Of a stretch of 64,000 nucleotides of DNA, positions 42,790-53,592 are shown one piece after another. The stretch's first letter is position 1. The number at the start of each line of letters is the position of its first letter. A program made the position numbers and the translations under genes. Below the pieces are notes generated by a model. That model was not told the origin of the DNA. It was given only the letters and a program-made list of their open reading frames with translations, and did no database searches. Source of the DNA: Eriocheir sinensis. Taxonomy: Eukaryota > Arthropoda > Malacostraca > Decapoda > Varunidae. Location of the stretch: positions 335,001 through 399,000 of the forward strand of contig NW_026110850.1 in NCBI RefSeq assembly GCF_024679095.1. Direction: 5' to 3'.

Positions 42790-43340
42790 TGTTGTGCTGG
42801 AAGCTTCCTCCGGCGACCATAGGCCTCTAGAAGGCTCCCGGAGAAACGAGCAAGGGGGCGGGGAGCAAGGCGAGCCGTCCGCGGCGCGGCCAGGCGTCAG
42901 GCGGGAAGTGTTGCCAACTTGCATATATTTTTGCTACATGTTCTTGTATGATCTAAAATATACTGTAACATTCTAGACTGCACTGTTCTGGATATATATA
43001 GGAGAAGAGGGCGAGAGGAGGGCAGTCCCAGTCATAGTAAGCTAGTGGTAAGTGAAGAGTCAGAGTGAAGTGTACAACTAAGGAAGAACATTAATTAAAC
43101 TACAGAAACTGTGCAAAGTGTTTACATATCTCCCTCCCACGGAGTCTCCTGACGGCGACACGGAACCCAAGTAACACGTCCGGCATAACAGTAAGCTAGT
43201 GGTAAGTGAAGAGTCAAAGTGAAGTGTACTACTAAGGAAGAATATTAAACTACAGAAGCTGTGCAAAGTGTTTACATATCTCCCTCCCACGGAGTCTCCT
43301 GACGGCAACACGGAACCCAAGTAACACGTCCTGCATAACA
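42790..43340 (+). repeat. Gypsy 5' LTR, 551 bp
   Basis: Starts TGTTGTGCTGGAAGC and ends GTAACACGTCCTGCATAACA. Near 42990-43005 a GGATATATATAGGAG stretch could be the TATA region. The last 300 bp consist of a 154-bp unit in two copies (starting AGTAAGCTAG at 43036 and 43190). Confidence 0.93.
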
Positions 43341-45009
43341 TTGGCGTCAGGAGTGTAGCCATTTGTTTTTTTCGCCATGGAGATGTAGCGTGGAAAGAGA
43401 AAATAATAAATAAATAATTCTACATCCCCTTTTTAACGACCACTAGGGTTATGATGGTATGTGGTACCGTGGTAGTCGTCGAGCGCTGGTCCCGGATGTT
43501 AAGGCCTCAGGACAAGTGAACACTCGTTCCGAAGTTTGTGACCAGAAGGGCGTTACTTGTGTGGTTAATTATGGAAGGTGGGAGGATTTCCGTGGGAACC
43601 ACTTTTGAGACAGCATTAAGAAACTGGATGGTGATAATGTACTATGGGGGGGGGATGTGTGTATGGTTCAGTAATCTCAAATGAGCAGCAAAACAGGCTC
43701 CAAATGATAATACTCACTGTAAGGTTGTATATAAATATGTATTTGGTTTCCTTTTGCAAAGGTTAGCGGAGTACTAATAAAAATAAAAAAAATGAATGAC
43801 TGACAGGCTGTAGGCCTCTAATCTAGCTAGCTACCGGCACAAGGGAGATTTGGGGAATACACAGAATGCTTAGCTCTAGTTGCTGGATGCGGAGAAGGAG
43901 GAGCTAGCGTGAGTGTCGGGCTCGGCAGGGGACGTTCATGATGGGAATGGGCGGTCCTGGTGATGGACAGACGGGCGCCCTTTGATGTGGAGATGGAGCG
44001 GCTCGGGTGGTGTGAAGAGGCGGGCGCCCTTTGATGTAGGGAGCAGCTTGGGGCAGAGGTATTTCTGCCCCCAGGACAGTCGAGGGGCAGGTTACCCCGC
44101 CATACAAGTTCCCATCCAGTAGTCCGTCTCACCCCGCAGGCCGTGGGTGGTTTTTCGGGGGAGGGGGGGGGGGGGGGGGGCTGAGTGGAGAGATGGACAC
44201 CTCTCTCACTCAACTCCAACTCGCTGCCTTTCCTTGCTAGGGGTGCTGCTCGTCTCCTGACTAGCCCGCCTCACACAGCAGGCCGTGGGTGGTGTGTAGG
44301 TCGGGGGCTGAGTGGAGAGATGGACACCTCTCGGACCAGCCCGCTTCTCGGTGTTTTCTCGCTGCCTTTCCTTGCTGTTGGGGTGTTCGTCTCCTCGCGT
44401 CTCCCAAGCTTCTGGCTTGCTGCAGTGGTGCTTGTCTCCTCCCTTCTCTCAAGCTTCTGGTCTTGCTGCAGTGGTGCTTGTCTCCTCACTTCTCTCAAGC
44501 TTCTGCTCTTGCTGCAGTGGTGCTTGTCTCCTTACTGACCCGTGGGTCTCCTTGCCCTCGCCTTCTCGCCTCTGCTCCTCGCTAAGCTCCTCCCCCTTCT
44601 TCACGTGACTCCCTCTCGGCATTACTATCAAACCCTACCTATCTAACTAACTAGTTATTGGTTTCTTGGAGGGGTTCGAGGCTTTGAGATGAGGGATTTC
44701 AGTAACTCTCGTTCATATATTCGCTCATTCGCTCGCCGTGTTATCTTCTCATAACCTTTTACGCACTTACATTCCTCAGCCACCCATTCACTCTTTCACT
44801 CATTCACTCATTCACTCATTCACTCACTCATTCACTCACTCATTCACGCTCCCACTCGCTCCCACTTACTCACTCTGTCACTCACCGACTTACTCACATT
44901 CTCTCGTTCATTCATGCACTCGCTTACACTTACTCACTCTGTTACTCACTGACTTACTCACATTCGGACCGTTACAGAGACTCGTTCCCAAGCTGCCCAG
45001 AGGGACGAC
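43341..45009 (+). other. Gypsy 5' leader with internal repeats
   Basis: No gag-like frame until 45010. Contains a G-run (44158-44180), a diverged duplication of GAGTGGAGAGATGGACACCT (44183 and about 44312), a 46 to 48-bp repeat GCTGCAGTGGTGCTTGTCTC in three copies (44417-44531) and CATTCACT repeats (44795-44850). Confidence 0.7.
43342..43359 (+). promoter_or_regulatory. Gypsy primer-binding site
   Basis: TGGCGTCAGGAGTG begins one base after the 5' LTR; TGG is the complement of a tRNA CCA end. I did not identify which tRNA it matches. Confidence 0.7.
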
Positions 45010-46472
45010 ATGTTGACTGAACTTTTGGAAGCCTTGAGACTACAGGGGGAGAAACAAGAAAGAGCACACCAAGAACTCAAAGATCAACAAGAAAAAGCAC
45101 ACCAAGAACTCAAAGAACAACAAGAAAAAGCACACCAAGAACTCAAAGAACAACAAGAAAAAGCACACCAAGAACTCAAAGAACAACAAGAAAGAGCACA
45201 GCATTAACAAGAATAACACTCCAAGAACTCAAAGAACAACAAGAAAAAGCACACCAAGAACTCAAAGAGCAACAAGAAAGAGCACAGCATCAACAAGAAG
45301 GAACACTCCAAGAACTCAAAGAACAGCTAGAAGATCGCTTCACAGGATTACAGCTACAGCTAAAAGCAGTACAAGATGGCAGTGAATCAGGGCGAAGAGA
45401 AATGACTGATGTGACCACGAACTTGGGACAACGCCTGATAGAAGTGGAGAAACAACACACAAATCTTCAACAAGAGATGGAGGTGGTACCGGAGACGACA
45501 CACAAAGAAATATTAGAAGTAAGTGACAGAGTGAAGGCCCTTGAAGACTGCTTGGCTGGAAACGGACAGCCAGTGCCTGCAGGGGCTAGTTGTACCCAAG
45601 ATGCTTCTCCTACGCAAGTCCGGGGAAGTTTGAGCCCTGTTTCGCCTGAGTTTATCCCCGCAAGAAGTTCCGCCAGCCCCATGAGTCTGCTGGGTTCGCC
45701 TGTTAGAAAGAAGCCTCAGGAGTTTGATGGCAAGGTCTCCTGGGAGGCTTACCGCGCTCAGTTTGAGCTGTTGGCAGCCCGGAACGGATGGGATGACCAA
45801 GAGTGCGCGGTACAGCTGGCCACTAGCCTGAAAGGGGCGGCGCTGGAGGTCCTTGCTCAGCTCGATAATGCAACAAAGGGCAGCTACAGCGGGCTGGCAC
45901 AGGCGCTGGAGCAACGATATGGGACCAAGCACCAGAACGAGCTCTTCAGGGTTAGGTTCAGAACCCGGAACAGGAGGCGCGGCGAGTCTCTTCAGGAACT
46001 CGCTCAGGACCTTGAGAGCATGGCGCACAAGGCATACCCAGGTGCCACCCCTGACCTGCTGACGGTTTTGCTGCGTGATCAATTCATCGATGCCCTGGAC
46101 AGCCCTCAGCTGAAGATACAAGTGAACCAAGCTAAGCCAACATCAATGCAGGAAGCTCTGGCACGTGCCATGGAGTTTGAGTCCTTTGTTAGGTCTAGCT
46201 TGTCGAGCTTCAGGGACGACTCGACTTCTGGCTTTAGGGCACGAAAGGGCGCTGTCAGCGACACATACAGGTTCCAAGGAACGTGCTGGTACTGCGAGAA
46301 GGTTGGGCACAAGGAGAACGAATGCTATAAGAGGAAGAAGGAATATGAAGGTGGCGCTAAGAAGAAGCCCAGGGAAGGACCCAAGTGCTAGACCTGTGGA
46401 GAAAAGGGGCACTGGAAGAATGAGTGTCGGAAAAATGTGCCCCCAACGAGGGACCACCACTCGGGAAACTAA
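45010..46472 (+). pseudogene. Gypsy gag: coiled coil, capsid-like region, two CCHC knuckles
   Basis: From ATG 45010 an N-terminal coiled coil is built of an 11-residue repeat (HQELKEQQEKA, 33 bp). One unit carries a TAA (45205-45207) and a one-base deletion, shifting frame; the frame continues from about 45230. A capsid-like part follows (EFDGKVSWEAYRAQFELLAA, GAALEVLAQL, ALEQRYGTK, DLESMAHKAYP, FIDAL), with the length and motif order of Gypsy gag. Two zinc knuckles end it: CWYCEKVGHKENEC at about 46292-46333, and a second around 46387-46428 whose Trp codon is TAG (46389-46391). Gag would form the particle and bind RNA. Confidence 0.85.
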
Positions 46473-47008
46473 GAAGGACTGGTTCACGGGGGCAACGACC
46501 AGTCTGTCCTGTACATGCCCCGAAGATATCAATGTGCAGGAGAACCACCATGACGAGCTGCCAAGTGGAGGGCAAGGTTGACGGAGTGTTGTGGCCTGTG
46601 GTCGTCGACGCAGGCTCGGAACGCACATTTGTGCGGCCTGACGTGGTGAGTCATCGTCGGCTTCCTAAGACGTCGCATCGACTGTGCGGAGTCACTGGAC
46701 ACTATGCAGAGTTCAGAGGCCCAGTGGACGTGAAGTTTGAGCTCGGAGGAAAGGAAGAGTCCCTCTCTGTGTACGTTGCTGACATGGACGACCCCTGCAT
46801 CCTAGGTATGGATTATCTTGTCTCCCACAGGTGCGAGCTTGACCTCCGCGCTAAGCAACTGACTGTAGGCGGAAGGAGGGTGCCACTGACGACTGTGCAC
46901 AAGGAGGGCCTGCCAGTGACAGTCAAGCGCACCACCATTATTCCTCCGAGGTCAGAGATGCTGTTACCCTGTCAAATTATGGGTGCCCCCCCGGCTAGTG
47001 TGTGGTAG
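46424..47008 (+). pseudogene. Gypsy aspartic protease region
   Basis: Read in the frame that is -1 relative to gag. VVVDAGSERTFV at about 46594-46629 is the retropepsin active-site loop, with Ala where DTG/DSG has Thr or Ser; LCGVTGHYAEF and CILGMDYL (about 46797-46818) correspond to the flap side and the conserved ILG strand. The frame ends at a stop (47006-47008) and the RT continues in another frame after a one-base shift near 46985-47003. In the intact element it would process Gag-Pol. The Ala substitution suggests loss of activity, but a sequence error cannot be excluded. Confidence 0.8.
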
Positions 47009-48124
47009 AGAGTGGAAGTCGATGTCCGGTAGAAAACGGGGTGATTGTAGGCAGTACTTTGGCAGACCTTACTGCAGCGGAAGTGCCTGTCGTCGTGGCC
47101 AATGTCTCCTTCAGCCCAAAGAAAAGAAAACAAGGGACCATGGTGGGGTTGTGCCAAGAGATCGACCAGAAACCAAGAACCTGTGTCTGCAGGAGAACCC
47201 TGACGAAGCCCCAGGAGGAGCTGCCCGACTACCTCCGCGACTTGTTTGACAGGAGCTCCAAGTGTCTAGAGGAACCCCAAGTGGAACAGCTCATGGAGCT
47301 TCTCGTGAGGAATGCAGATGTGTTTTCCACAGGAGACCTGGACTTGGGGTGTACGGACCTGGTAGAGCACCACATCGACACAGGTAGCCACCGCCCAGTG
47401 AAGCAAGCTCCTCGAAGGATGGCACCAGCCCGTCGCAAGGAGATGGATGAGGTAATGGATGATCTCCGGCAACAGGGGTTAATCGAGCGGTCCAGCAGCC
47501 CGTGGGCGTCTGTTGTAGTGCTCGTCAGGAAAAAGGACGGTTCCCTCAGGTGCTGCGTGGACTACCGAGCCCTCAACGATCTCACCATCAAGGATTCATA
47601 CCCACTCCCACGGATCGACGACACGCTCGACGCCTTGGTGGGCTCCAAGTGGTTTTCAACACTGGATATGAGGTCTGGGTATCACCAAGTCAAAATGGCG
47701 GAGCAGGACAAAGAGAAAACAGCCTTCTCCTACGGTCAAGGCCTGTAGCAGTTTTAGGTCATGCCCTTTGGCCTGTGCAACGCGCCGGCCACGTTCGAGC
47801 AGCTGATGGAGAGGGTGCTGGAGGGGCTTCACTGGAAGACGGCACTCATCTACCTCGACGACGTGATTGTCTTTGGCCAGACCTTCGAGCAGGAGATGGA
47901 AAGGCTATCAGAGGTTTTCGCCCGGTTTAGAGCTGCACGCCTTAAGCTCAGCCCGAAGAAATGCTATCTGTTCCACAAGGAGGTCCAATACTTGGGACAC
48001 ATCGTGAGCGAGGCTGGAGTACGCACTGATCCTGAGAAGGTGGCTGCGGTAAGGGACTGGCCGACACCCACCAACGTGAAGGAGCTGCGGAGCTTCCTCG
48101 GGTTGTGTTCATACTACCGCAGGT
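47002..48124 (+). pseudogene. Gypsy reverse transcriptase
   Basis: RT motifs occur in order: HHIDTGSHRPVKQAPRRMAP (about 47370-47429), SSSPWASVVVLVRKKDGSLR, CVDYRALNDLTIKDSYPLPR, FSTLDMRSGYHQV (first catalytic Asp), then VMPFGLCNAPATFEQLMERV, IYLDDVIVFG (catalytic YLDD, about 47848-47877), KLSPKKCYLF, YLGHIVSEAG and the connection LRSFLGLCSYYRR. Two TAG codons (47746-47748 at a usual Trp, and 47755-47757) interrupt the block before VMPFG, and a hairpin at 48102-48138 ends the frame with a TAG at 48124-48126. It would make the cDNA copy in the particle. Confidence 0.9.
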
Positions 48125-48138
48125 AGTATGAACACAAC
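48102..48138. repeat. 17-bp perfect hairpin inside the Gypsy RT/RNase H junction
   Basis: GTTGTGTTCATACTACC (48102-48118), spacer GCA, then the exact inverse GGTAGTATGAACACAAC (48122-48138). The left arm is normal coding sequence (LCSYY); the right arm replaces the codons expected before TIAAPLH and shifts the frame. Confidence 0.95.
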
Positions 48139-48660
48139 TACGATTGCTGCACCACTGCACCTCCTGACGATGAAGGGGCGCAAGTTTGAGTGGACAGCGG
48201 AAACTCAGGTTGCCTTTGAGAAGCTCAAGGAGGCCTTCATCAGCTCGCCCGTACTCACCTACCCAGACCCCTCTAAGCCTTTTATACTGGATTGTGATGC
48301 CAGTGATGAGGGGATTGGTGGAGTGCTGTCCCAGGCATGTGCCGACATGGAACGGGCTGTGGCCTACTTCAGCAAGAAGCTCACCCCAGCCGAGAAAAAC
48401 TATTGCGTGACCCGGAAAGAACTCCTGGCAGTAGTCAAGAGCTTTGACTTTTACCATGCTTACCTGTACGGTGCAACTTTCACCATCCGCACGGATCACG
48501 CTGCATTGCGGTAGCTGAAGTCACTGAAAAACCCTGAGGGCCAGCTTGCTCGCTGGATAGGTAAACTAGAGCAGCATCACTACACTATTGTGCACCGATC
48601 TGGACTAACACACGGTAACGCGGACAGCTTGAGCCGGCGCCCCTGCCTACCTGAGTGTCA
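48139..48660 (+). pseudogene. Gypsy RNase H
   Basis: Reads TIAAPLHLLTMKGRKFEWTA, AFEKLKEAFISSPVLTYPDP, FILDCDASDEGIGGVLSQ (catalytic Asp), VAYFSKKLTPAEKNYCVTRK followed by ELLAVV (catalytic Glu), TIRTDHAALR (Asp) and, after TAG 48512-48514 at a usual Trp, LKSLKNPEGQLARWI and HGNADSLSRRP. The order and spacing are those of Ty3/Gypsy RNase H, which removes the RNA template. The frame differs from the RT because of the hairpin. Confidence 0.88.
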
Positions 48661-50302
48661 ACATTGCTTACAGAGGGAAAGCGTCCAGAATATGTGCCGC
48701 CGCACTACAGTGGAACAGACAGCGGAGGTGCCATGGGAAGACTTGGGAAAACTGCAACGGGAGGACCGAGATCTGAGACCAATTATGGAGTGGCTGAGTC
48801 AGTCGTCAACGCGACCTGGGTGGGAAGTAATCTCGAGAGAAAGCCCTACCACCAAGAATTACTGGACTCAGTGGGACACTCTTCGGATGGACGACGGGGT
48901 GTTGCAGCGACGCTGGGTCTCTCATGATGGTCTTGACCACTACTGGTCCACGGTGCTACCTGTGAAGTCCCGGGAAGGCGTCTTGAAAGAAATGCACGAC
49001 AGCATCACCAGCGGACACCTTGGGGTAAAGAAGACACTGAGTCGCCTACGCCAAAGGTTCTATTGGGTTGGCATGAGGAAGGACGTCGAAGAATGGTGTC
49101 ACGCGTGTGAGGTATGCTGTGCAAAGAAGGGCCCCAAGAAGCGTCACCGTGCCCCATTGCAACTATACCAGGTTGGAGCCCCCATGGAACGGGTGGCAGT
49201 GGATATAGCAGGACCCTTGCCTCTGACGACGAACGGAAATAGGTACATCTGCGTCACAATGGATTACTTCACCAAGTGGCCGGAAGCCTACGCCATCCCT
49301 GACCAGGAAGCCACTACCATCGCCAAGGTTTTGGTGGAGGAGTTCTTCTGTCGCTTCGGTGTGCCTAACGAGCTCCATTCCGACCAGGGAAGGAATTTTG
49401 AGTCAACAGTCCTTGCTGAGTGCTGCAAGCTTCTGGGTATCAAGAAGACCCGACCCACCCCTCTGCACCCACAGTCAGATGGAATGGTGGAGAGATTTAA
49501 TTGAACGTTGGGCCAGGAGTTGGCCAAGCAGTGCAACAATGATCAGTCTTCATGGGATCAGAAGCTGCCTGCGCTTCTCATGGCCTACAGGTCTGCCGCC
49601 CACGAGACTACGGGGTATTCACCGGCAAAGCTGATGTTTGGACGTGAGCTGCGATTGCCGGTGGACCTACTGACAGGAAAGCCTCCTGGGGAAGGCCTTC
49701 CAAGGGACGCCTCCAGTTTTGCCCGTGGGCTAGAGGAACGGCTGGAAGAGGTGCACCATCAAGTCCGTGGTGCCTTAAAGTTCTCCGGGGAGGCCATGAA
49801 GCGCGGTTACAATATGAGGGCAAGCCACGTTGACTTCAAGGAAGGAGACCAAGTCTGGCTTTACAACCCGCAGAGGAAGAAAGGACAGTCTCCGAAGTTA
49901 CAGAGCCCCTGGGAAGGCCCTTATACTGTGCTAGAACGCCTCTCCGACGCGACTTACCGAATCCGGAGAACGGAAAGGACCAAGCCGAAAGTTGTCCACG
50001 TCAACCGCCTATGGAGGTACCACGGTCCGGGAAACTACACCTGGAACAACTACAGACACCCATCAGCCGACGAAAACGCAAGGGACGTCCAGGACCGAGA
50101 GGAGGTCGACGACGACATAGGCCTTCTGGACCTTTCAGCCGAGGGAGATAACCTCCCGGATTCGGCAGATGTTCCAGGGACACCCCAAGAAGCGGACGAC
50201 GACGAGGCGCACCAGGAGATAGACACGCAGGAGGCACCGAGCAGAAGACAGAGACAACGCAGGCGTCCACAGCGATACGACGATTATTATGTTTTTGATT
50301 AA
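48661..50302 (+). pseudogene. Gypsy integrase with long acidic C-terminus
   Basis: The zinc-binding N-terminus is seen at HDSITSGHLGVKKT ... CHACEVC (about 48995-49113). The catalytic core has VAVDIAGPLP (Asp), ELHSDQGRNF (Asp) and HPQSDGMVERFN (Glu), then TGA at 49502-49504 where Arg is expected. The frame continues LLMAYRSAAHETTGYSPAKL, the GPY-type module SPWEGPYTVLERL and HVNRLWRYH, followed by a 90-residue acidic tail (DDDIGLLDLSAEGDN, EADDDEAHQEIDTQEA) ending RRPQRYDDYYVFD at 50302. No chromodomain is visible. It would insert the cDNA. Confidence 0.88.
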
Positions 50303-50352
50303 TTCTCTTACGTTTGTATATAGTTAAGTGTGTGATCGGGACGATCACAATT

Positions 50353-50367
50353 AAGAGGGGGGGATAG
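50353..50367 (+). promoter_or_regulatory. Gypsy polypurine tract
   Basis: AAGAGGGGGGGATAG directly precedes the 3' LTR, the position where plus-strand DNA synthesis is primed. Confidence 0.8.
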
Positions 50368-50923
50368 TGTTGTGCTGGAAGCTTCCCCCGGCGACCATAG
50401 GCCTCTAGAAGGCTCCCGGAGAAACGAGCATGGGGGCGGGGAGCAAGGCGAGCCATCCGCGCCCCGCGGGGCGCGGTCAGGCGCCAGGCGGGAAGTGTTG
50501 CCAACTTGCATATATTTTTGCTACATGTTCTTGTATGATCTAAAATATACTGTAACATTCTAGACTGCACTGTTCTGGATATATATAGGAGAAGAGGGCG
50601 AGAGGAGGGCAGTCCCAGTCATAGTAAGCTAGTGGTAAGTGAAGAGTCAGAGTGAAGTGTACAACTAAGGAAGAACATTAAACTACAGAAACTGTGCAAA
50701 GTGTTTACATATCTCCCTCCCACGGAGTCTCCTGACCGCGACACGGAACCCAAGTAACACGTCCGGCATAACAGTAAGCTAGTGGTAAGTGAAGAGTCAA
50801 AGTGAAGTGTACTACTAAGGAAGAATATTAAACTACAGAAGCTGTGCAGAGAGTTTACATATCTCCCTCCCACGGAGTCTCCTGAGGGCAACACGGAACC
50901 CAAGTAACACGTTCGGCATAACA
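50368..50923 (+). repeat. Gypsy 3' LTR, 556 bp
   Basis: Same boundaries and the same internal 154-bp duplication as the 5' LTR. Differences include a longer GC-rich stretch near 50460-50470 and absence of an ATTA duplicate. Confidence 0.93.
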
Positions 50924-51365
50924 ATATGTTACCAGGTTACCAGTGAAGGGATATCCAGAACACCAATACCACATGGTAAACACTCCACTATCCACCACGG
51001 AGCCAGAGAAAGACCTGGGAGTATATGTTACCAGGCTACCAGTGAAGGGATATCCAGCACACCAATACCACATGGGAAACACTCCACTATCCACCACAGA
51101 GCCAGAGAAAGACCTGGGAGTATATGTTACCAGGCTACCAGTGAAGGGATAACCAGCACACCAATACCACATGGGAAACACTCCACTATCCACCACAGAG
51201 CCAGAGAAAGACCTGGGAGTATATGTTACCAGGCTACCAGAGAAGGACGAATCCCGGTCAATCGCAGCGGACAGGTTAACCATCAACAGCCCACTACAGT
51301 ATTATGGCCTTTCCTAGGATGCTCTAACTCTCCTGTAATGTTAGTATACTCCTCCCTATTCAGGT
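50924..51365 (+). repeat. 99-bp minisatellite, right part, and unassigned tail
   Basis: Resumes at offset 74 of the unit, followed by units starting at 50949, 51048 and 51147 (exactly 99 bp apart). From 51246 LINE-like sequence (GGACAGGTTAAC) and 60 bp of unassigned DNA lead to the satellite. Confidence 0.9.
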
Positions 51366-52065
51366 TAATGCTCTAATTCCACCTCTCCACCTGGTTCTCT
51401 GTCTGGTGTTAGTGTCCATGTGCTCCAGCAAAGGCAATAACTCCTCTCCACCTGGTTCTCTGTCTGGTGTTAGTGTGCTCCATCCTGCCCTAGCAAAGGT
51501 TATAATTAAACCTCTCCACCTGGTTCTCTGTTTGGTGTTAGTGTGCTCCATTCTGCCCCAGCATAGGTTCTAATTCCACCTCTCCGCCTGGTTCTCTGTT
51601 TGGTGTTAGTGTGCTCCATTCTGCCCCAGCAAAGGTTCTAATTCCACCTTTCCACCTGGTTCTCTTTCTGGTGTTAGTGTGCTCCATCCTGCCCTAGCAA
51701 AAGCTATAATTCCACTTGTCCACTTGGTTCTCTGTCTGGTGTGTACTCCATACTCCCCAGCAAAGGTTCAAATTCCACCTCTCCACCTGGTTCTCTGTCT
51801 GGTGTTAGTGTGCTCCATCCTGCCCCAACAAAGGTTATAATTCCACCTCTCCACCTGCTTCCCTGTCTGGTGTTAAGTGTGTTCCATCCTGCCCCAACAA
51901 AGGTTATAATTCAACCTCTCCACCTGGTTCTCTGTCAGGAGGTTAGTGTGCTCCATCCTGCCCAAGCAAAAGTTATAATTCCACTTCTCCACCTGGTTTT
52001 CTGTCAGGTGTTAGTGTGCTCCATCCTGCCCCAGCAAAGGCTCTAATTCCACCTCTCCACCTGCT
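51366..52065 (-). repeat. 68-bp satellite array, reverse orientation
   Basis: About ten units read as the reverse complement of the main array (CCACCTCTCCACCTGGTTCT, CTGTCTGGTGTTAGTGTGCT, CCATCCTGCCCCAGCAAAGG). They end head to head with the forward array at 52045-52100. Confidence 0.92.
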
Positions 52066-53592
52066 GGTGAAGAGGTGGATTAGATCTTTTGACGGGGCAG
52101 GATGGAGCACACTAACACCAGACAGAGAACCAGGTGGAGAAGTGGAATTAGAACCTTTGTTGGGGCAGAATGGAGCACACTAACACCAAACAGAGAACCA
52201 GGCAGAGAGGTGGAATTAGAACCTTTGCAGGGGCAGAATGGAGCACACTAACACTAGACAGAGAACCAGGTGGAGAGGTGGAATTATAACCTTTGCTAGG
52301 GCAGGATGGAGCACACGAACACCAGACAGAGAACCAGGTGGAGAAGTGGAATTAGAACCTTTGTTAGGGCAGGATGGAGCACACTAACACCAGACAGAGA
52401 ACCAGGTGGAGAAGTGGAATTAGAACCTTTGTTGGGGCAGGATGGAGCACACTAACACCAGACAGAGAACCAGGTGGAGAGGTGGAATTATAACCTATGT
52501 TGGCCCAGGATGGAGCACACTAGCACCAGGCAGAGAACCAGGTGGAGAGGTGGAATTACAACCTTTGCTGGGGCAGGATGGAGCACACTAACGCCAGACA
52601 GTGAACCAGGTGGAGAGGTGGAATTAGAACCTTTCTTGGGGCAGGATGGAGCACACTAACACCAGACAGTGAACCAGGTGGAGAGGTGGAATTATAACCT
52701 TTGTTGGGGCAGGATGGACCACACTAACACCAGACAGTGAACCTGGTGGAGAGGTAGAATTAGATCCTTTGCTGGGGCAGGATGGAGCACACTAACACCA
52801 GAGAGAGAACCAAGTGGAGATGTGGAATTCGAACCTTTGCTGCAGCAGAATGGAGTCCACTAACACCAGACGGAGGAGGAGGAGGAGAGGTGGAATTATA
52901 ACCTTTGCGGGGGTAACACCTGACAGAGAACCAGGTGGAGAGGTTGAATTAGAAGCTTTGCTGGGGCAGGATGGAGCACACTAACACCAGAAAGAGAACC
53001 AAGTGGAGAGGTTGAATTAGAACCTTTGTTGGGGCAGGATGGAGATCACCAACACCAGACAGAGAACCAGGTGGAGAGGCGAAATTATAACCTTTGTTAG
53101 GTCAGGATGGAGCACATAAACACCAGACAGAGAACCAGGTGGAGAGGTGGAATTAAAACCTTTGCTGGGGCGGGATGGAGCACATTGACACCTGACAGAG
53201 AACCAGAAGGTGAGGTGGAATCATAACCTTTGCTGGGGCAGAATGGAGCACACTAACACCAGACAGTGAACCAGGTGGAGAGGTGGAATTAGATCCTTTG
53301 CCGGGGCAGGATGGAGCACACTAACACCAGACAGAGAACCAAGTGGAGATGTGTAATTCGAACCTTTGCTGGGGCGGGATGGAGCACACTAACACCAGAC
53401 AGAACCAGGTGGAGAGGTGGAATTAGAACCTTTGCTGTGGCAGGATGGAGCACACTAACACCAGACAGAACCAGGTGGAGAGGTGGAATTAGAACCTTTG
53501 CTGGGGCGGGATGGAGCACACTAACACTAGATAGAGAACCAGGTGGAAAGGTGGATTTATAACTATTGCTGGGGCAGGATGGAGCACACTAA

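Larger units (their letters stand above)
42790..50923 (+). mobile_element. Ty3/Gypsy LTR retrotransposon, 8.13 kb, full length but mutated
   Basis: Two similar LTRs (42790-43340 and 50368-50923), both TGTTGTGCTGG ... CATAACA, bracket a primer-binding site, a leader, gag, protease, RT, RNase H, integrase and a polypurine tract. The protease-RT-RNase H-integrase order assigns it to Ty3/Gypsy (Metaviridae). There is no env frame between integrase and the polypurine tract. The 4-bp target duplication is ATAC (left) and ATAT (right), one substitution apart. At least six in-frame stops and several frameshifts make this copy inactive. The LTRs differ by a modest number of substitutions and short indels, so the insertion is not very recent. 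Confidence 0.95.

Noticed and set aside
46410..46450. Programmed -1 frameshift site between gag and protease (GGAAAAAT)
   Set aside because: Frames are in the -1 relation, but the sequence is not a canonical slippery heptamer and nearby mutations could account for the shift.
50303..50367. Envelope gene of an errantivirus-like element
   Set aside because: Only about 65 bp separate the integrase stop from the 3' LTR, so there is no room for env.
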